A stretch of 64,000 nucleotides of DNA from Aestuariivita sp. (GCA_018401465.1 JAGYKE010000004.1:992001-1056000), one strand, 5' to 3'. Counted from the stretch's first letter, positions 1 through 9,789 are shown. Numbers and translations are program-made. Notes: generated from the sequence alone by a model not told the origin.

Positions 1-669
1 GCGGTCTTCCGCGATGCGCTTTCGCAATGCGTCGGTGTCCAAGGCGTAGTTGCCACCCGGCACCGTGCCGATCTTGACGAGGTTCTCTTGCCCGATCCCC
101 GCCACCCAGCACGCCCGGTCGATCGAGGAATGCACCTGGTCCGAGCAATAGATGCGCAGGCGGCCCATCCCTGACAGCCCCTCGCGGTTGCCGCGCCACT
201 GGGTTGCGCGTTCGCGCATGGTCAGGACGGCCGAGAGCGTGGCCGACGAGGCGCTGTCCTGGATCACGCCGGAGACGCCTTCGGGCAAACCCAGCGCCTG
301 CCGCAGCCAGTCGATCATCGCGCCTTCGACTTCCGTCGCGGCGGGCGAGGTCTGCCAGAGCATGCATTGCGCGGCGATGGTCGTGACCAGCATCTCGGCC
401 AGCATGGACGGCGGAGCGGCATTGGCCGGGAAATAGGCGAAGAAGCGCGGATGCTGCCAATGGGTCATGCCGGGCATCACGATGCGTTCGAAATCCGCCA
501 TGATGGCGTCCATCGCCTCGGGGGTTTCGGGCGGGGCGGGGGGCAGTTGCGCGGCGATGGCACCGGGGGCCGTCTGGGCGCGGACGGGCCGGTCGCGCAG
601 TGTCGTGTGATAGTCGGCCGCCCAATCTGCGATGTGCTTGCCCCAATGGGCGAATTCGTCCCAGTTCAT
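1..669 (-). CDS. Aromatic-L-amino-acid decarboxylase family protein (group II PLP decarboxylase), 3' end outside window
   Basis: The frame is open from an ATG at 669 to the window edge, giving the first 223 residues of a protein that should be about 470 long. Residues 67-83 carry the family hallmark GMTHWQHPRFFAYFPAN. Residues 138-146 (QDSASSATL) match the PLP phosphate-binding segment, and SDQVHSS near 177-183 carries the histidine that stacks on the cofactor ring. The PLP lysine lies beyond the window. These enzymes decarboxylate tyrosine, DOPA, phenylalanine or tryptophan in the cytoplasm. It follows the hpa genes on the same strand, so supplying an aromatic amine upstream of the homoprotocatechuate pathway is a reasonable inference. 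Substrate cannot be read from the sequence. Confidence 0.9.
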   Translation of the reverse strand, partial: MNWDEFAHWGKHIADWAADYHTTLRDRPVRAQTAPGAIAAQLPPAPPETPEAMDAIMADFERIVMPGMTHWQHPRFFAYFPANAAPPSMLAEMLVTTIAAQCMLWQTSPAATEVEGAMIDWLRQALGLPEGVSGVIQDSASSATLSAVLTMRERATQWRGNREGLSGMGRLRIYCSDQVHSSIDRACWVAGIGQENLVKIGTVPGGNYALDTDALRKRIAEDR

Positions 670-705
670 GTCTGTCCTTTCGGCGGTGCCGCCCCCTCAC
701 CCTGA

Positions 706-728
706 CCCTCTCCGCCGAGGGGAGAGGG
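706..728. repeat. REP-like inverted repeat between decarboxylase and hpaD
   Basis: CCCTCTCC at 706-713 pairs with GGAGAGGG at 721-728 around a 7-base loop, in the 76-base gap between the decarboxylase start and the hpaD stop. The sequence resembles the widespread proteobacterial REP type built on CCCTCTCC and GGAGAGGG. It may act as a transcript-end hairpin, but no T-tract follows. Confidence 0.5.
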
Positions 729-745
729 GAATGGCGCGCGGTTCG

Positions 746-1726
746 TCATGGCGCGATGATGGGTTGTGCCTTGAGTGCGGATTGCACCGGTTCGACGCCT
801 GCAAACAGGCTGCCTTCCTCGAACCAGCTGCGCGGCGCGGGCGCGCCCCAGAGGGTCTGGCGCTGGGGGTCGGTCAGGCTCCAGCGGATCGGTTCGAGAT
901 CGGGGTCGCAGGTCTGGTAGTCGGAGCAGTAGATTTCGATCCGGTGGCCATCGGGGTCGCGGACATAGAGGAAGAAGGCGTTGGAAATGCCATGCCGCCC
1001 CGGCCCGCGTTCGATGTTGGAGACGTAGCCGGTGGTCGCCATCAGGTCGAGCAGGTCGATGATGTTGAGCGGATTGGGCACCCAGAAAGCGGTGTGGTGC
1101 AGGCGGGGGCCGAGCCCGTTGGTGAAGGCCACGTCATGCACGCCGCCCTTGCGGTGCATCCAGGCGGCCCAGACTTTGCCGCTCGCGTCATCTTCGGTGT
1201 ATTCGGTCACGCGGAAGCCGATGTCGTTGTAGAAGGCGACGGACGCATCGACATCCGCCGAGAACATGTTGAAGTGGTCGATGCGGAGCGGCTTGACCCC
1301 TTTGTAGAGCTTGTAGTGCTGATGGATCGTCGGCAGGCGGTCCATCTTCACATAGAATTCGAGCGGGATGCCCCAGGGGTCGCGGGTGCGGAGCACACGG
1401 TCCATGTGGGGCCGGGTCACCCATTCGACGGGAAGGCCGCGCGACCGGAAATAGTCATGCGCGCGATCGAGATCGGGTTCGTCGAACAGCTTGAAGGCCA
1501 GAGCGTAGACTTCCGCCCTGTCCGACTTCACCACCGACAGGCAGTGATGGCCGCGTTCCTCCATCGCGCGGAAGGTGATGCGGCTGTCGTCTTCGTGCGT
1601 GATCTGCAGGCCCAGCGTGTCGGCATAGAAGGCGCGCGAGGCGGTGAGGTCGGTCACGCCGTAATCCACGTGGCTGAGCCGCAGGATGTTGAAGGGCGGA
1701 TAGAGGTTCGGGGCGGGGACGGGCAT
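746..1726 (-). CDS. hpaD: 3,4-dihydroxyphenylacetate (homoprotocatechuate) 2,3-dioxygenase
   Basis: This 326-residue protein has two vicinal-oxygen-chelate modules (about 14-127 and 146-268). It is the extradiol ring-cleaving enzyme that opens homoprotocatechuate to 5-carboxymethyl-2-hydroxymuconate semialdehyde. By position relative to the Brevibacterium enzyme, the metal ligands are H151, H210 and E264, with H197 as the second-sphere acid/base histidine. The C-terminal tail after the second module (SDYQTCDPDLEPIRW onward) is typical of the homoprotocatechuate branch. It lies 81 bp downstream of hpaE in a co-directional run hpaF-hpaE-hpaD. Metal identity (Mn or Fe) cannot be told from sequence. 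Confidence 0.93.
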   Translation of the reverse strand: MPVPAPNLYPPFNILRLSHVDYGVTDLTASRAFYADTLGLQITHEDDSRITFRAMEERGHHCLSVVKSDRAEVYALAFKLFDEPDLDRAHDYFRSRGLPVEWVTRPHMDRVLRTRDPWGIPLEFYVKMDRLPTIHQHYKLYKGVKPLRIDHFNMFSADVDASVAFYNDIGFRVTEYTEDDASGKVWAAWMHRKGGVHDVAFTNGLGPRLHHTAFWVPNPLNIIDLLDLMATTGYVSNIERGPGRHGISNAFFLYVRDPDGHRIEIYCSDYQTCDPDLEPIRWSLTDPQRQTLWGAPAPRSWFEEGSLFAGVEPVQSALKAQPIIAP

Positions 1727-1755
1727 CTTTTTGCGCTCCTGTCTGGGGTTCGGAT

Positions 1756-1776
1756 GCGAGGGGTTCCACCCCTCGC
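1756..1776. repeat. Perfect hairpin in hpaE-hpaD gap
   Basis: GCGAGGGGT (1756-1764) and ACCCCTCGC (1768-1776) form a perfect 9-bp stem with a 3-base loop. It is next to the dispersed element at 1791-1812. The combination could reduce transcription or stabilise the upstream mRNA between hpaE and hpaD. Confidence 0.6.
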
Positions 1777-1790
1777 GCTCCCCGGGATAT

Positions 1791-1807
1791 TTGGGGCGAG
1801 AGGAAGA

Positions 1808-1812
<5 letters not shown>
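1791..1812 (-). repeat. Dispersed 3'-end element, copy A
   Basis: A 22-bp block containing GGGGCGAGAGGAAGATCA is repeated identically at 19118-19139. In both places it overlaps the stop codon of a minus-strand gene (hpaE here, maiA there), so the transcript reads stop codon, then TCTTCCTCTCGCCCC. Similarity continues with mismatches for about ten more bases. Confidence 0.75.
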
Positions 1813-3311
<1,499 letters not shown>

Positions 3312-3319
<8 letters not shown>

Positions 3320-3710
3320 CCCGGTCCTCCTTTGCCAGATGGTCGCGGATCGTGCCCGCCTTGGGCGAGAGATCCGCGTCGATGTCGCGCATCTCGAGCG
3401 AGAGCGCGATGGAATGGCCGGCCATGGCCGGGGCGAGATGCGCCTCGGCCGCGGCGAAGATCGCCTGCGCGGCGGCCTGACGGGTGGGCAGATCGCGACC
3501 CGCGCGCAGACGGACCGAGATGTCGACATAGCCGTGCGCCGGGTTGCCGTCGGCGATCGAGACATGATCGACGCGGAGCGCGCGCACCCGGATTCCGGCC
3601 ATGGGAAAGACGCCCGTGTCGATCGCGGCGCGGCGCAGAACGTCGCACAGCGCCACGATGTCGGTGCGGTCTTCCATGTTGGATGAGTAATCCAGCAGGA
3701 TGTGCGGCAT
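3312..3710 (-). CDS. hpaF: 5-carboxymethyl-2-hydroxymuconate delta-isomerase
   Basis: This 132-residue protein begins MPHILLDYSSN, so Pro2 is available as the catalytic base used by this tautomerase-fold family. It isomerises 5-carboxymethyl-2-hydroxymuconate after the HpaE step. Length and the conserved HVSIADGNPAHGYVDI segment fit the CHMI family. It is the first gene of the hpaF-E-D run, and its promoter must lie in the short gap that it shares with the divergent hpaR gene, where two palindromes are seen. The next enzyme in the pathway (hpaG/hpaH/hpaI) is not in this window. Confidence 0.9.
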
Positions 3711-3731
3711 CGCTATTCCCTCTCAACTAAT

Positions 3732-3741
3732 TAACATGTTA
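3732..3741. promoter_or_regulatory. Candidate HpaR operator 1
   Basis: TAACATGTTA is a perfect 10-bp palindrome 22 bp upstream of the hpaF start. A second copy with the same core (AACATGTT) lies at 3790-3797, 57 bp away centre to centre. MarR proteins bind such dyads, and the E. coli HpaR region also has two operators. Confidence 0.7.
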
Positions 3742-3787
3742 TATAAAATTCCGGACCGGGTCAAGCGATTTGCGCCGATCCCATTGC

Positions 3788-3798
3788 TTAACATGTTG
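3788..3798. promoter_or_regulatory. Candidate HpaR operator 2
   Basis: TTAACATGTTG contains the perfect 8-bp palindrome AACATGTT and matches operator 1 at nine consecutive bases. It lies 21 bp upstream of the hpaR start, where binding would produce autorepression. Together with operator 1 it could allow looping across the divergent promoters. Confidence 0.7.
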
Positions 3799-3818
3799 TC
3801 TCGCGGCAATATCCGGCC

Positions 3819-4265
3819 ATGACAGTTGTATCCAGCTTGCCTTCCACCGCGCGTTCCCTGCCCATTGCGCTGTTGCGCGCGCGGGAAAAGGTGATGGGTC
3901 CGTTCCGCGCCATGTTGTCGGATGTGGACGTGACAGAACAGCAATGGCGCGTGCTTCGCGTGTTGCACGAGGGTGGGCCGCTCGACCCGACGCGGATCGC
4001 CGAACAGGCCTGCCTGTTGCTGCCGAGCCTGACGCGCATCCTGCAGAAGCTCGACGAGAAGGGGCTGATCCTGCGGGCCGCGGACGAACATGACCGGCGC
4101 AAGCAGGTCATCAGCATCACGCCTGCCGGGATCCGGCTGATCGACGAGAACCTCGCGCGGAGCATTGCGATCACCGAGCGTCTGCGCAACCGCATGGGTC
4201 CGGCGAAGTTCGAGGCGCTGCTTGACCTTCTGAACCATCTCGACCGGATCGAGATGAGTGACTGA
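3819..4265 (+). CDS. hpaR: MarR-family repressor of homoprotocatechuate degradation
   Basis: The 148-residue protein has the MarR winged-helix core at about 30-125, with the recognition-helix region LLLPSLTRILQKLDEKGLI and the wing DRRKQVISIT. It is divergent from hpaF and separated by 108 bp holding two matching palindromes, the usual arrangement for HpaR. In E. coli, 4-hydroxyphenylacetate and 3,4-dihydroxyphenylacetate relieve HpaR repression; the same effector here is inference. No downstream gene is coupled to it: the next gene on this strand starts 151 bp later. Confidence 0.85.
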   Translation: MTVVSSLPSTARSLPIALLRAREKVMGPFRAMLSDVDVTEQQWRVLRVLHEGGPLDPTRIAEQACLLLPSLTRILQKLDEKGLILRAADEHDRRKQVISITPAGIRLIDENLARSIAITERLRNRMGPAKFEALLDLLNHLDRIEMSD

Positions 4266-4416
4266 CGGCATCGCGCTGCCTGAAATTTGTGCAAACTGTT
4301 CCCTGCAGGGCGTCAGACTGCCTGATAAGCGGCAAAGCCTGCGGGCGGGCGCTGGCAATCCCGCTTCGGGCGCTGTGTGATCGGCCAGCGTCGGGCGTCC
4401 GGAAGAGGGAGAGAGC

Positions 4417-5847
4417 ATGCCAGAAAAGCCGGTTTTCTTCGACGAGATGCGCGGTCCTTCGGGGGACGAGACGCGTGACCCTTATATCGACTATTGCGCC
4501 TGGATCTCGACCGAGGATGTGAACCACCTGCGCCGCAAGTCCGCACAGGCCGAAGCGCTGTTCCGTCTGACCGGCATCACCTTCAACGTCTACGGGATGG
4601 AGGATCAGACCGAACGCCTGATCCCCTTCGACATCGTGCCGCGCATCATCACCGCAAAGGAATGGGCGGTGCTGGAAAAGGGAATCGAACAGCGCGTCCG
4701 CGCGATCAATTCCTTCCTGCACGACATCTATCACCGCCAGGAAATCCTGCGCGCGGGCCGCATGCCGGTCGAGATGATCGCGCAGAACAAGGCGTTCCTG
4801 CCGCAGATGATCGGTGTGGCGCCGCCGGGCAACATCTATACCCATATCGTCGGCACCGATCTGGTGCGCACGGGCGAGAACGATTTCTACGTGCTGGAAG
4901 ACAACGCGCGCACCCCGTCGGGCGTGTCCTACATGCTGGAAAACCGCGAAACCATGCTGCACATGTTCCCAGAACTGTTCAGCCGCAACCGGGTGCGCGC
5001 GGTCAGCCATTATCCCCGCAGCTTGCGCCGGTCGCTGTCGGCCAGCCTGCCGCCGGTCTGTGACGGGGCGCCGACGCTGGCGGTGCTGACGCCCGGCATC
5101 CACAACTCGGCCTATTTCGAACATGCGTTCCTTGCCGACCAGATGGGCGTCGAACTGGTCGAAGGGCATGACCTTCGGGTGGTCAACGGGCGCGTGGCGA
5201 TGCGCACGACGCAAGGCTATCAGCCCATCGACGTGCTCTACCGCCGCGTGGACGACGATTTCCTTGATCCGCTGAACTTCAACCCCGACAGCATGCTGGG
5301 GGTGCCGGGCATCCTCGACGTCTATCGCGCAGGCGGCATCACCATCGCCAACGCCCCGGGCACGGGCATCGCCGACGACAAGGCGATCTATTCCTACATG
5401 CCGGAAATCGTGGAATTCTATACCGGGGAAAAGGCGATCCTGAAGAACGTGCCGACCTGGCGTTGTTCCGAAGCGGATGCGCTGGCCTATGTCCTCGATC
5501 ATCTCGACGAACTCGTGGTGAAGGAGGTGCACGGCTCGGGCGGCTACGGGATGCTGGTGGGCCCTGCTACCTCGAAGAAGGAACTCGCCGCCTTCCGCCG
5601 CAAGCTCGAGGCGAAGCCCGCCAACTACATCGCGCAGCCGACGCTGTCGCTGTCGACGGTGCCCGTGCTGACGCGGGCAGGCCTTGCGCCGCGGCATGTG
5701 GACTTGCGGCCCTTCGCGCTGGCCTCGCCGCAGGGGGTCGAGATCATTCCGGGCGGGCTGACCCGGGTCGCGCTGAAGAAGGGGTCGCTGGTCGTCAATT
5801 CCAGCCAGGGCGGCGGCACCAAGGACACCTGGGTGCTGGAGGACTGA
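4417..5847 (+). CDS. Circularly permuted ATP-grasp protein of the Anbu operon
   Basis: This 476-residue protein is the circularly permuted ATP-grasp ligase of the COG2308 type (DUF404/DUF407). Recognisable segments include the DNARTPSGVSYMLENR stretch near residue 163, VDDDFLDPLNF near 280, and KEVHGSGGYGML near 370, which is the nucleotide-binding glycine-rich region. Such enzymes form amide or peptide-like bonds using ATP. It is followed after 4 bp by the alpha-E gene, then a transglutaminase-like gene and an Anbu protease, the conserved gene set noted in comparative genomics of bacterial amide-ligase and proteasome-like systems. The substrate is unknown. Confidence 0.88.
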   Translation: MPEKPVFFDEMRGPSGDETRDPYIDYCAWISTEDVNHLRRKSAQAEALFRLTGITFNVYGMEDQTERLIPFDIVPRIITAKEWAVLEKGIEQRVRAINSFLHDIYHRQEILRAGRMPVEMIAQNKAFLPQMIGVAPPGNIYTHIVGTDLVRTGENDFYVLEDNARTPSGVSYMLENRETMLHMFPELFSRNRVRAVSHYPRSLRRSLSASLPPVCDGAPTLAVLTPGIHNSAYFEHAFLADQMGVELVEGHDLRVVNGRVAMRTTQGYQPIDVLYRRVDDDFLDPLNFNPDSMLGVPGILDVYRAGGITIANAPGTGIADDKAIYSYMPEIVEFYTGEKAILKNVPTWRCSEADALAYVLDHLDELVVKEVHGSGGYGMLVGPATSKKELAAFRRKLEAKPANYIAQPTLSLSTVPVLTRAGLAPRHVDLRPFALASPQGVEIIPGGLTRVALKKGSLVVNSSQGGGTKDTWVLED

Positions 5848-5851
5848 GGCG

Positions 5852-6793
5852 ATGCTGGGCAAGACCGCAAACGGTGTCTTCTGGCTGATGCGCTACATGG
5901 AGCGCAGCGAGAACGCCGCCCGCATGATCGATGCAGGCCTGCGCATTTCCATGACGCGGTCGAGTGCGGCGGAAAGTGAATGGACCTCGATCCTCACGGC
6001 GATGGGGCTCTTGGGCACCTATCTTGGCCGGCACGAGGTGGTGGAAGGCCCGCGCGTCATCAACTTCCTGCTGCGCGACACCGAAAACCCCGGCAGCGTG
6101 CTGTCGTCGGTGGAAACCGCGCGCACCAATGCGCGCATGGTGCGCACCGCGCTGACGCGCGAGGTGTGGGAGGCCGTCAACGAATGCTGGATGGTGCTGC
6201 GCGACACGCTGGCGCGGCCTGTCGCATCGCAGGACCTGCCCGAGGTGCTGAAGATCGTCCGCCAGCGCAGCGCCTATGTGCGCGGTGCCACTCATGGCAC
6301 GATGGTGCGCAACGACATCTACGACTTCGCCCGCATCGGCACCTTTTTTGAGCGCGCCGACAACGCTGCGCGGGTCCTCGACGTGAAGTACTACATCCTC
6401 TTGCCGTCGATCATGCATGTGGGCACGGCCACCGACAACGTGCAGTGGGAAACGATCTTGCGCGCCACGTCGGCGGTGCGCGCCTATCAGACTCTGCACG
6501 AAGGCGAATACGACCCGCGCAAGATCGCGCGGTTCCTTATCCTCGACAGGCGGCTGCCAAGGTCGCTGGCCTTCTGCTATGGCAAGATCGCCGACAACCT
6601 GAGCTATCTGGCCGAAGATTATGGTCAGCGCATGCCCAGCCATGACATGGTGCAGCGGATCAGTGACCGCTTCGCGTCAACCTCCATCGACCAGATCTTC
6701 GATTACGGCCTGCACGAATTCGTCACCGAATTCCTGTCGGACAGTCAGCAACTGGGTCGCCAGATCGAAATAGATTACAGGTTCTACGAATAG
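5852..6793 (+). CDS. Alpha-E domain protein of the Anbu operon
   Basis: This 313-residue all-helical protein belongs to the alpha-E (DUF403, COG2307) family, which always accompanies the permuted ATP-grasp protein. It opens with MLGKTANGVFWLMRYMERSENAARM and contains the conserved FERADNAARVLDVKYY segment near 168-183. No catalytic residues are known for the family, and a scaffold or partner role is usually suggested. Its ATG lies 4 bp after the ATP-grasp stop and its stop lies 3 bp before the next ATG, so the three genes are one transcription unit. Confidence 0.88.
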   Translation: MLGKTANGVFWLMRYMERSENAARMIDAGLRISMTRSSAAESEWTSILTAMGLLGTYLGRHEVVEGPRVINFLLRDTENPGSVLSSVETARTNARMVRTALTREVWEAVNECWMVLRDTLARPVASQDLPEVLKIVRQRSAYVRGATHGTMVRNDIYDFARIGTFFERADNAARVLDVKYYILLPSIMHVGTATDNVQWETILRATSAVRAYQTLHEGEYDPRKIARFLILDRRLPRSLAFCYGKIADNLSYLAEDYGQRMPSHDMVQRISDRFASTSIDQIFDYGLHEFVTEFLSDSQQLGRQIEIDYRFYE

Positions 6794-6796
6794 CCC

Positions 6797-7594
6797 ATGC
6801 GCCTGAAGATCAAACACACCACTTCCTACAGCTATGACGCGCCAGTGCCCTATGCGCTTCAGCAGCTGCGCCTGCGCCCCAAGTCGCGCAGCACGCAGAC
6901 CGTTCATTCCTGGCAGGTCGAAATTAGGGGCGGCCGCAGGCAGGTGTCGTTCGAGGACGAGCATGCCAACAGTGTCGATCTGATCAGCTTCGATCCCGGC
7001 GTGCGCGAGATCAATGTCACCTGTCAGGGCGAGGTCGAAGTCCGCGACACCGCGGGTGTCGTGGGGCGCCATACGGGTTTCGTACCGCTCTGGCTGTTCC
7101 AGCGCACCACGCCGCTGACCGAAGCCGGGCCGCGCCTGCGTGCCCTTGTCGCCGCGTTCGAGAAGCCCGAAGACAGCCTTGCCGCGCTGCACGCGCTGTC
7201 GGAACATGTGCTGACGCATGTGCGCTACGACACCGAACAGAAGGCCACGGACATTGGCTCCGAAGCGGTGGTCGAAGCCGGGTACGGTGTCTGTCAAGAC
7301 CATGCCCATGTCTTTATCGCCGCGGCGCGCGCGCTGGGATACCCCGCCCGCTATGTGAGCGGTTATCTCATGCTGGACGACCGCACCGAACAGGATGCAA
7401 GCCACGCTTGGGCCGAGGCGCATGTCGACGGGTTGGGCTGGGTCGGGTTCGACATATCGAATGGTATGTCGCCCGATACGCGCTATGTCCGCGTGGCGAC
7501 GGGTCTGGATTATCTTGGGACGGCACCTGTGTCGGGGATGCGATTCGGCAAGGGGCGTGAACACATGCGCGTCAGGCTGCATGTGGAACAATAA
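6797..7594 (+). CDS. Transglutaminase-like cysteine protease of the Anbu operon
   Basis: The 265-residue protein has an N-terminal beta domain (about 1-90) and a transglutaminase-core domain (COG1305). The catalytic triad is visible as C166 in YGVCQDHAH, H203 in ASHAWAEAHV and D219 in VGFDISNG. No signal peptide is present, so it is cytoplasmic. It is third in the four-gene operon. Members of this context may hydrolyse or exchange amide bonds made by the ATP-grasp partner, which is inference. Confidence 0.9.
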   Translation: MRLKIKHTTSYSYDAPVPYALQQLRLRPKSRSTQTVHSWQVEIRGGRRQVSFEDEHANSVDLISFDPGVREINVTCQGEVEVRDTAGVVGRHTGFVPLWLFQRTTPLTEAGPRLRALVAAFEKPEDSLAALHALSEHVLTHVRYDTEQKATDIGSEAVVEAGYGVCQDHAHVFIAAARALGYPARYVSGYLMLDDRTEQDASHAWAEAHVDGLGWVGFDISNGMSPDTRYVRVATGLDYLGTAPVSGMRFGKGREHMRVRLHVEQ

Positions 7595-7630
7595 GGCGCG
7601 GATGCGCAGGGGCGGGGCGGGCAGAGGCAA

Positions 7631-8365
7631 ATGACGTATTGCGTGGGCATGCTGCTTGATCGCGGGCTGGTCTTCATGTCGGACACCCGGACCAATGCCG
7701 GGCTCGACAACATTGCGACGGCCAAGAAGATGCACACGTGGGAGGTGCCGGGTGAACGCATCATCACGCTGATGACTGCCGGGAACCTTGCCACCACACA
7801 GGCGGTGGTCGGTCTTCTTGACGAACGTACGAAGGCGCCGGCGGACCGCCAGCCTTCGATCCTCGAGGCGCCGTCGATGTTCCAGATCGCGCGCGAGATG
7901 GGGCGCACCCTCAAGGAAGTGATCGCCGACAATCTGAGCGGTCAGCAGGAGGCGGCGGCGACCTTTCAGGCGACGATGATCATGGGCGGCCAGATCAAGG
8001 GCAACTCGCCGCGCCTGTTCCTGATCTATCCCGAAGGCAACTTCATCGAGGCCTCTGCCGACAACCCGTTCTTCCAGATCGGCGAGACGAAATACGGCAA
8101 GCCGATCCTTGTCCGGGCTTATGAGCCGAAGATGACATTCGAGAACGCGATCAAGCTTCTGTTCGTGAGCTTTGACAGCACGATCAAGTCGAACCTGTCG
8201 GTGGGCCTGCCGCTGGATTATGTCATCGTGGAACGCGACAGCATGCGCATCACCCATCAGGCGCGGGTGCACCGGGACGATTCCTATTACCAGACCGTCT
8301 CGACCGGCTGGGGCGAGGCGCTGAAGACCGCCTTCGGCAAGTTGCCGGATTTCGCCTTCGACTGA
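7631..8365 (+). CDS. Anbu-type proteasome-related protease
   Basis: This 244-residue protein is an Anbu (ancestral beta subunit, COG3484) Ntn-hydrolase. Removal of Met1 exposes Thr2 as the nucleophile (MTYCVGMLL). D18 in MSDTRTNAG and the lysine of AKKMH at 32-33 match the catalytic Asp17/Lys33 of proteasome beta subunits. Anbu assembles into open helical rings rather than a 20S cylinder in the homologues studied. It lies 36 bp after the transglutaminase gene and closes the operon. No proteasome ATPase or Pup genes are nearby, so its substrates must be reached by another route. Confidence 0.92.
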   Translation: MTYCVGMLLDRGLVFMSDTRTNAGLDNIATAKKMHTWEVPGERIITLMTAGNLATTQAVVGLLDERTKAPADRQPSILEAPSMFQIAREMGRTLKEVIADNLSGQQEAAATFQATMIMGGQIKGNSPRLFLIYPEGNFIEASADNPFFQIGETKYGKPILVRAYEPKMTFENAIKLLFVSFDSTIKSNLSVGLPLDYVIVERDSMRITHQARVHRDDSYYQTVSTGWGEALKTAFGKLPDFAFD

Positions 8366-8371
8366 TCGGGC

Positions 8372-9265
8372 TCAGGTCTCGATCTCGCGGCGGAGCGCGC
8401 TTGCCTGCGCCTTTCCGCGGTCGAATTCGATGCGGAGGCGGGCGATATCGTCCGGGGTCAGTTTCGCGGCGTTCGAATAATCTTCGCGCCAGTCGGGTGG
8501 GCCGGGCCAGACGAGCGATGACGCGCACGTGCTGCGGGGGGCAGTTGCTTCCGCGAGAAGCGACAACGCCTCGGCCAGAGTGCGGTCTTGCGATGCGACG
8601 TCGCCCGGCAGCCCCGCCGCATTGCCAAGCGGCACGTCGCTGAACAGAAACCGCGCAACGCCTGCCCGTTCCACAATGTCGCGCGCGGCTCCCATGATCA
8701 CGGTCGGTATCCCCGCGCTTTCCACCGCGCGGGCGGCCAGCGCGCAGGACTGGTGGCAGACCGGGCAATTGGGCACGAAGACTGCCGCCTCGACGCCATG
8801 CACCTTCAGCCGGGCGACAAGGTCGGGGCAGTCCACTTGGGTCGTGTGGCGCTGCGACCGGTTGGTGGGGAAAAGGAACACCCGATCTGCCGCGCGCACC
8901 CGCCCCGCCGCCGCCGCCCGCGCGAGCGCGGCGAGCGGCAGCCATGTGCCCGGGTCTTCGGCGGTGGTATGCGCGCGGTCGATGGCCACATGCGAAATGC
9001 GCAGATCGGGGACCGGGTCGGCGGGCAGATCGGTCACCGCATAGAACTTGGCCGCCGCGTTATAGGGCGCGCGCGGGCCCTGATCGCCCTTGGCCGGATC
9101 GAAGGGTGCGGCGGTTGTCACCACGGCGACCACCATGTCCGACAGGGGCCGCTGCAGCGGCGCGAAGGGCGCGTCGTCGTTGCGCGCCCAGTCATAGGGA
9201 GCGCCATATCCCAGCGCGGCGTAATAGGCGCGGGTGCGCGCGATATAGTCGATCGGTGCGCTCAC
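8372..9265 (-). CDS. GrdB-like protein (glycine/sarcosine/betaine reductase component B family), cysteine form
   Basis: The 297-residue protein resembles the selenoprotein B family of glycine/sarcosine/betaine reductases in its C-terminal half, where NCPVCHQSC (C167, C170, C174) is followed by ALAARAVESAGIPTVIMGAA. In clostridial GrdB a selenocysteine sits in the corresponding redox motif; here all positions are ordinary cysteines. Several His/Cys residues at 139-146 (RHTTQVDC) may add to a metal or redox site. It is shorter than clostridial GrdB (about 430). It overlaps the upstream rhodanese gene by 4 bp (ATGA). The function in aerobic proteobacteria is unknown; family placement is from motif memory, not a search. 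Confidence 0.6.
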   Translation of the reverse strand: MSAPIDYIARTRAYYAALGYGAPYDWARNDDAPFAPLQRPLSDMVVAVVTTAAPFDPAKGDQGPRAPYNAAAKFYAVTDLPADPVPDLRISHVAIDRAHTTAEDPGTWLPLAALARAAAAGRVRAADRVFLFPTNRSQRHTTQVDCPDLVARLKVHGVEAAVFVPNCPVCHQSCALAARAVESAGIPTVIMGAARDIVERAGVARFLFSDVPLGNAAGLPGDVASQDRTLAEALSLLAEATAPRSTCASSLVWPGPPDWREDYSNAAKLTPDDIARLRIEFDRGKAQASALRREIET

Positions 9266-9657
9266 TCCGCGGTCTCGACCGGGCCACCCTGCTTTACCCA
9301 GTCGGTGAAGCCGTCCCTCAGATGTGCGGCGGGAAAACCCATGTCGTTCAGCGTGGCTGCCGACAGCGCAGACCTCCAGCCCGAGGCGCAGTGCAGGACA
9401 TAGGTCTTGCCGTCCTGCCCGAAGACGTCCTTGTAATAGGGGCTGTCAGGATCGACCCAGAATTCCAGCATGCCGCGCGGCGCATGGACCGAACCGGGAA
9501 TCCAGCCCGACCGCTGACGTTCGCGGATATCGCGGATATCGACGATGACAAGGTCGGGATCGCCATGGCGCGCGATCAGGTCTTCGGTCGTGACCTCGTC
9601 GATGCGGGCGCGGGCGCGGACGACAAGGTCTGCGGCGGTGGTGGTCAGTTTGGGCAT
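9262..9657 (-). CDS. Rhodanese-like sulfurtransferase
   Basis: A single rhodanese domain fills this 131-residue cytoplasmic protein. The active-site loop VLHCASGWRS places the catalytic cysteine at C90, and VDIRDIRERQRSGWIPGS is the conserved strand-helix before it. It should carry a cysteine persulfide. Its stop overlaps the start of the GrdB-like gene (ATGA), so the two proteins are made together, suggesting sulfur transfer to or from the GrdB-like cysteine centre. That partnership is inference. Confidence 0.88.
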   Translation of the reverse strand: MPKLTTTAADLVVRARARIDEVTTEDLIARHGDPDLVIVDIRDIRERQRSGWIPGSVHAPRGMLEFWVDPDSPYYKDVFGQDGKTYVLHCASGWRSALSAATLNDMGFPAAHLRDGFTDWVKQGGPVETAE

Positions 9658-9789
9658 GGGGCTCTCGCGTTATGTTGATGGCGCAGGCTGCTTTGCGGGA
9701 GCCTTGGCGTCAAGCTGTGCGCGCGGTACTCCGTCTTTCCGGTCCGCCTGATTTTCCGGCCGATGGACGGCGCGCCGCGGCTGGGAAGC

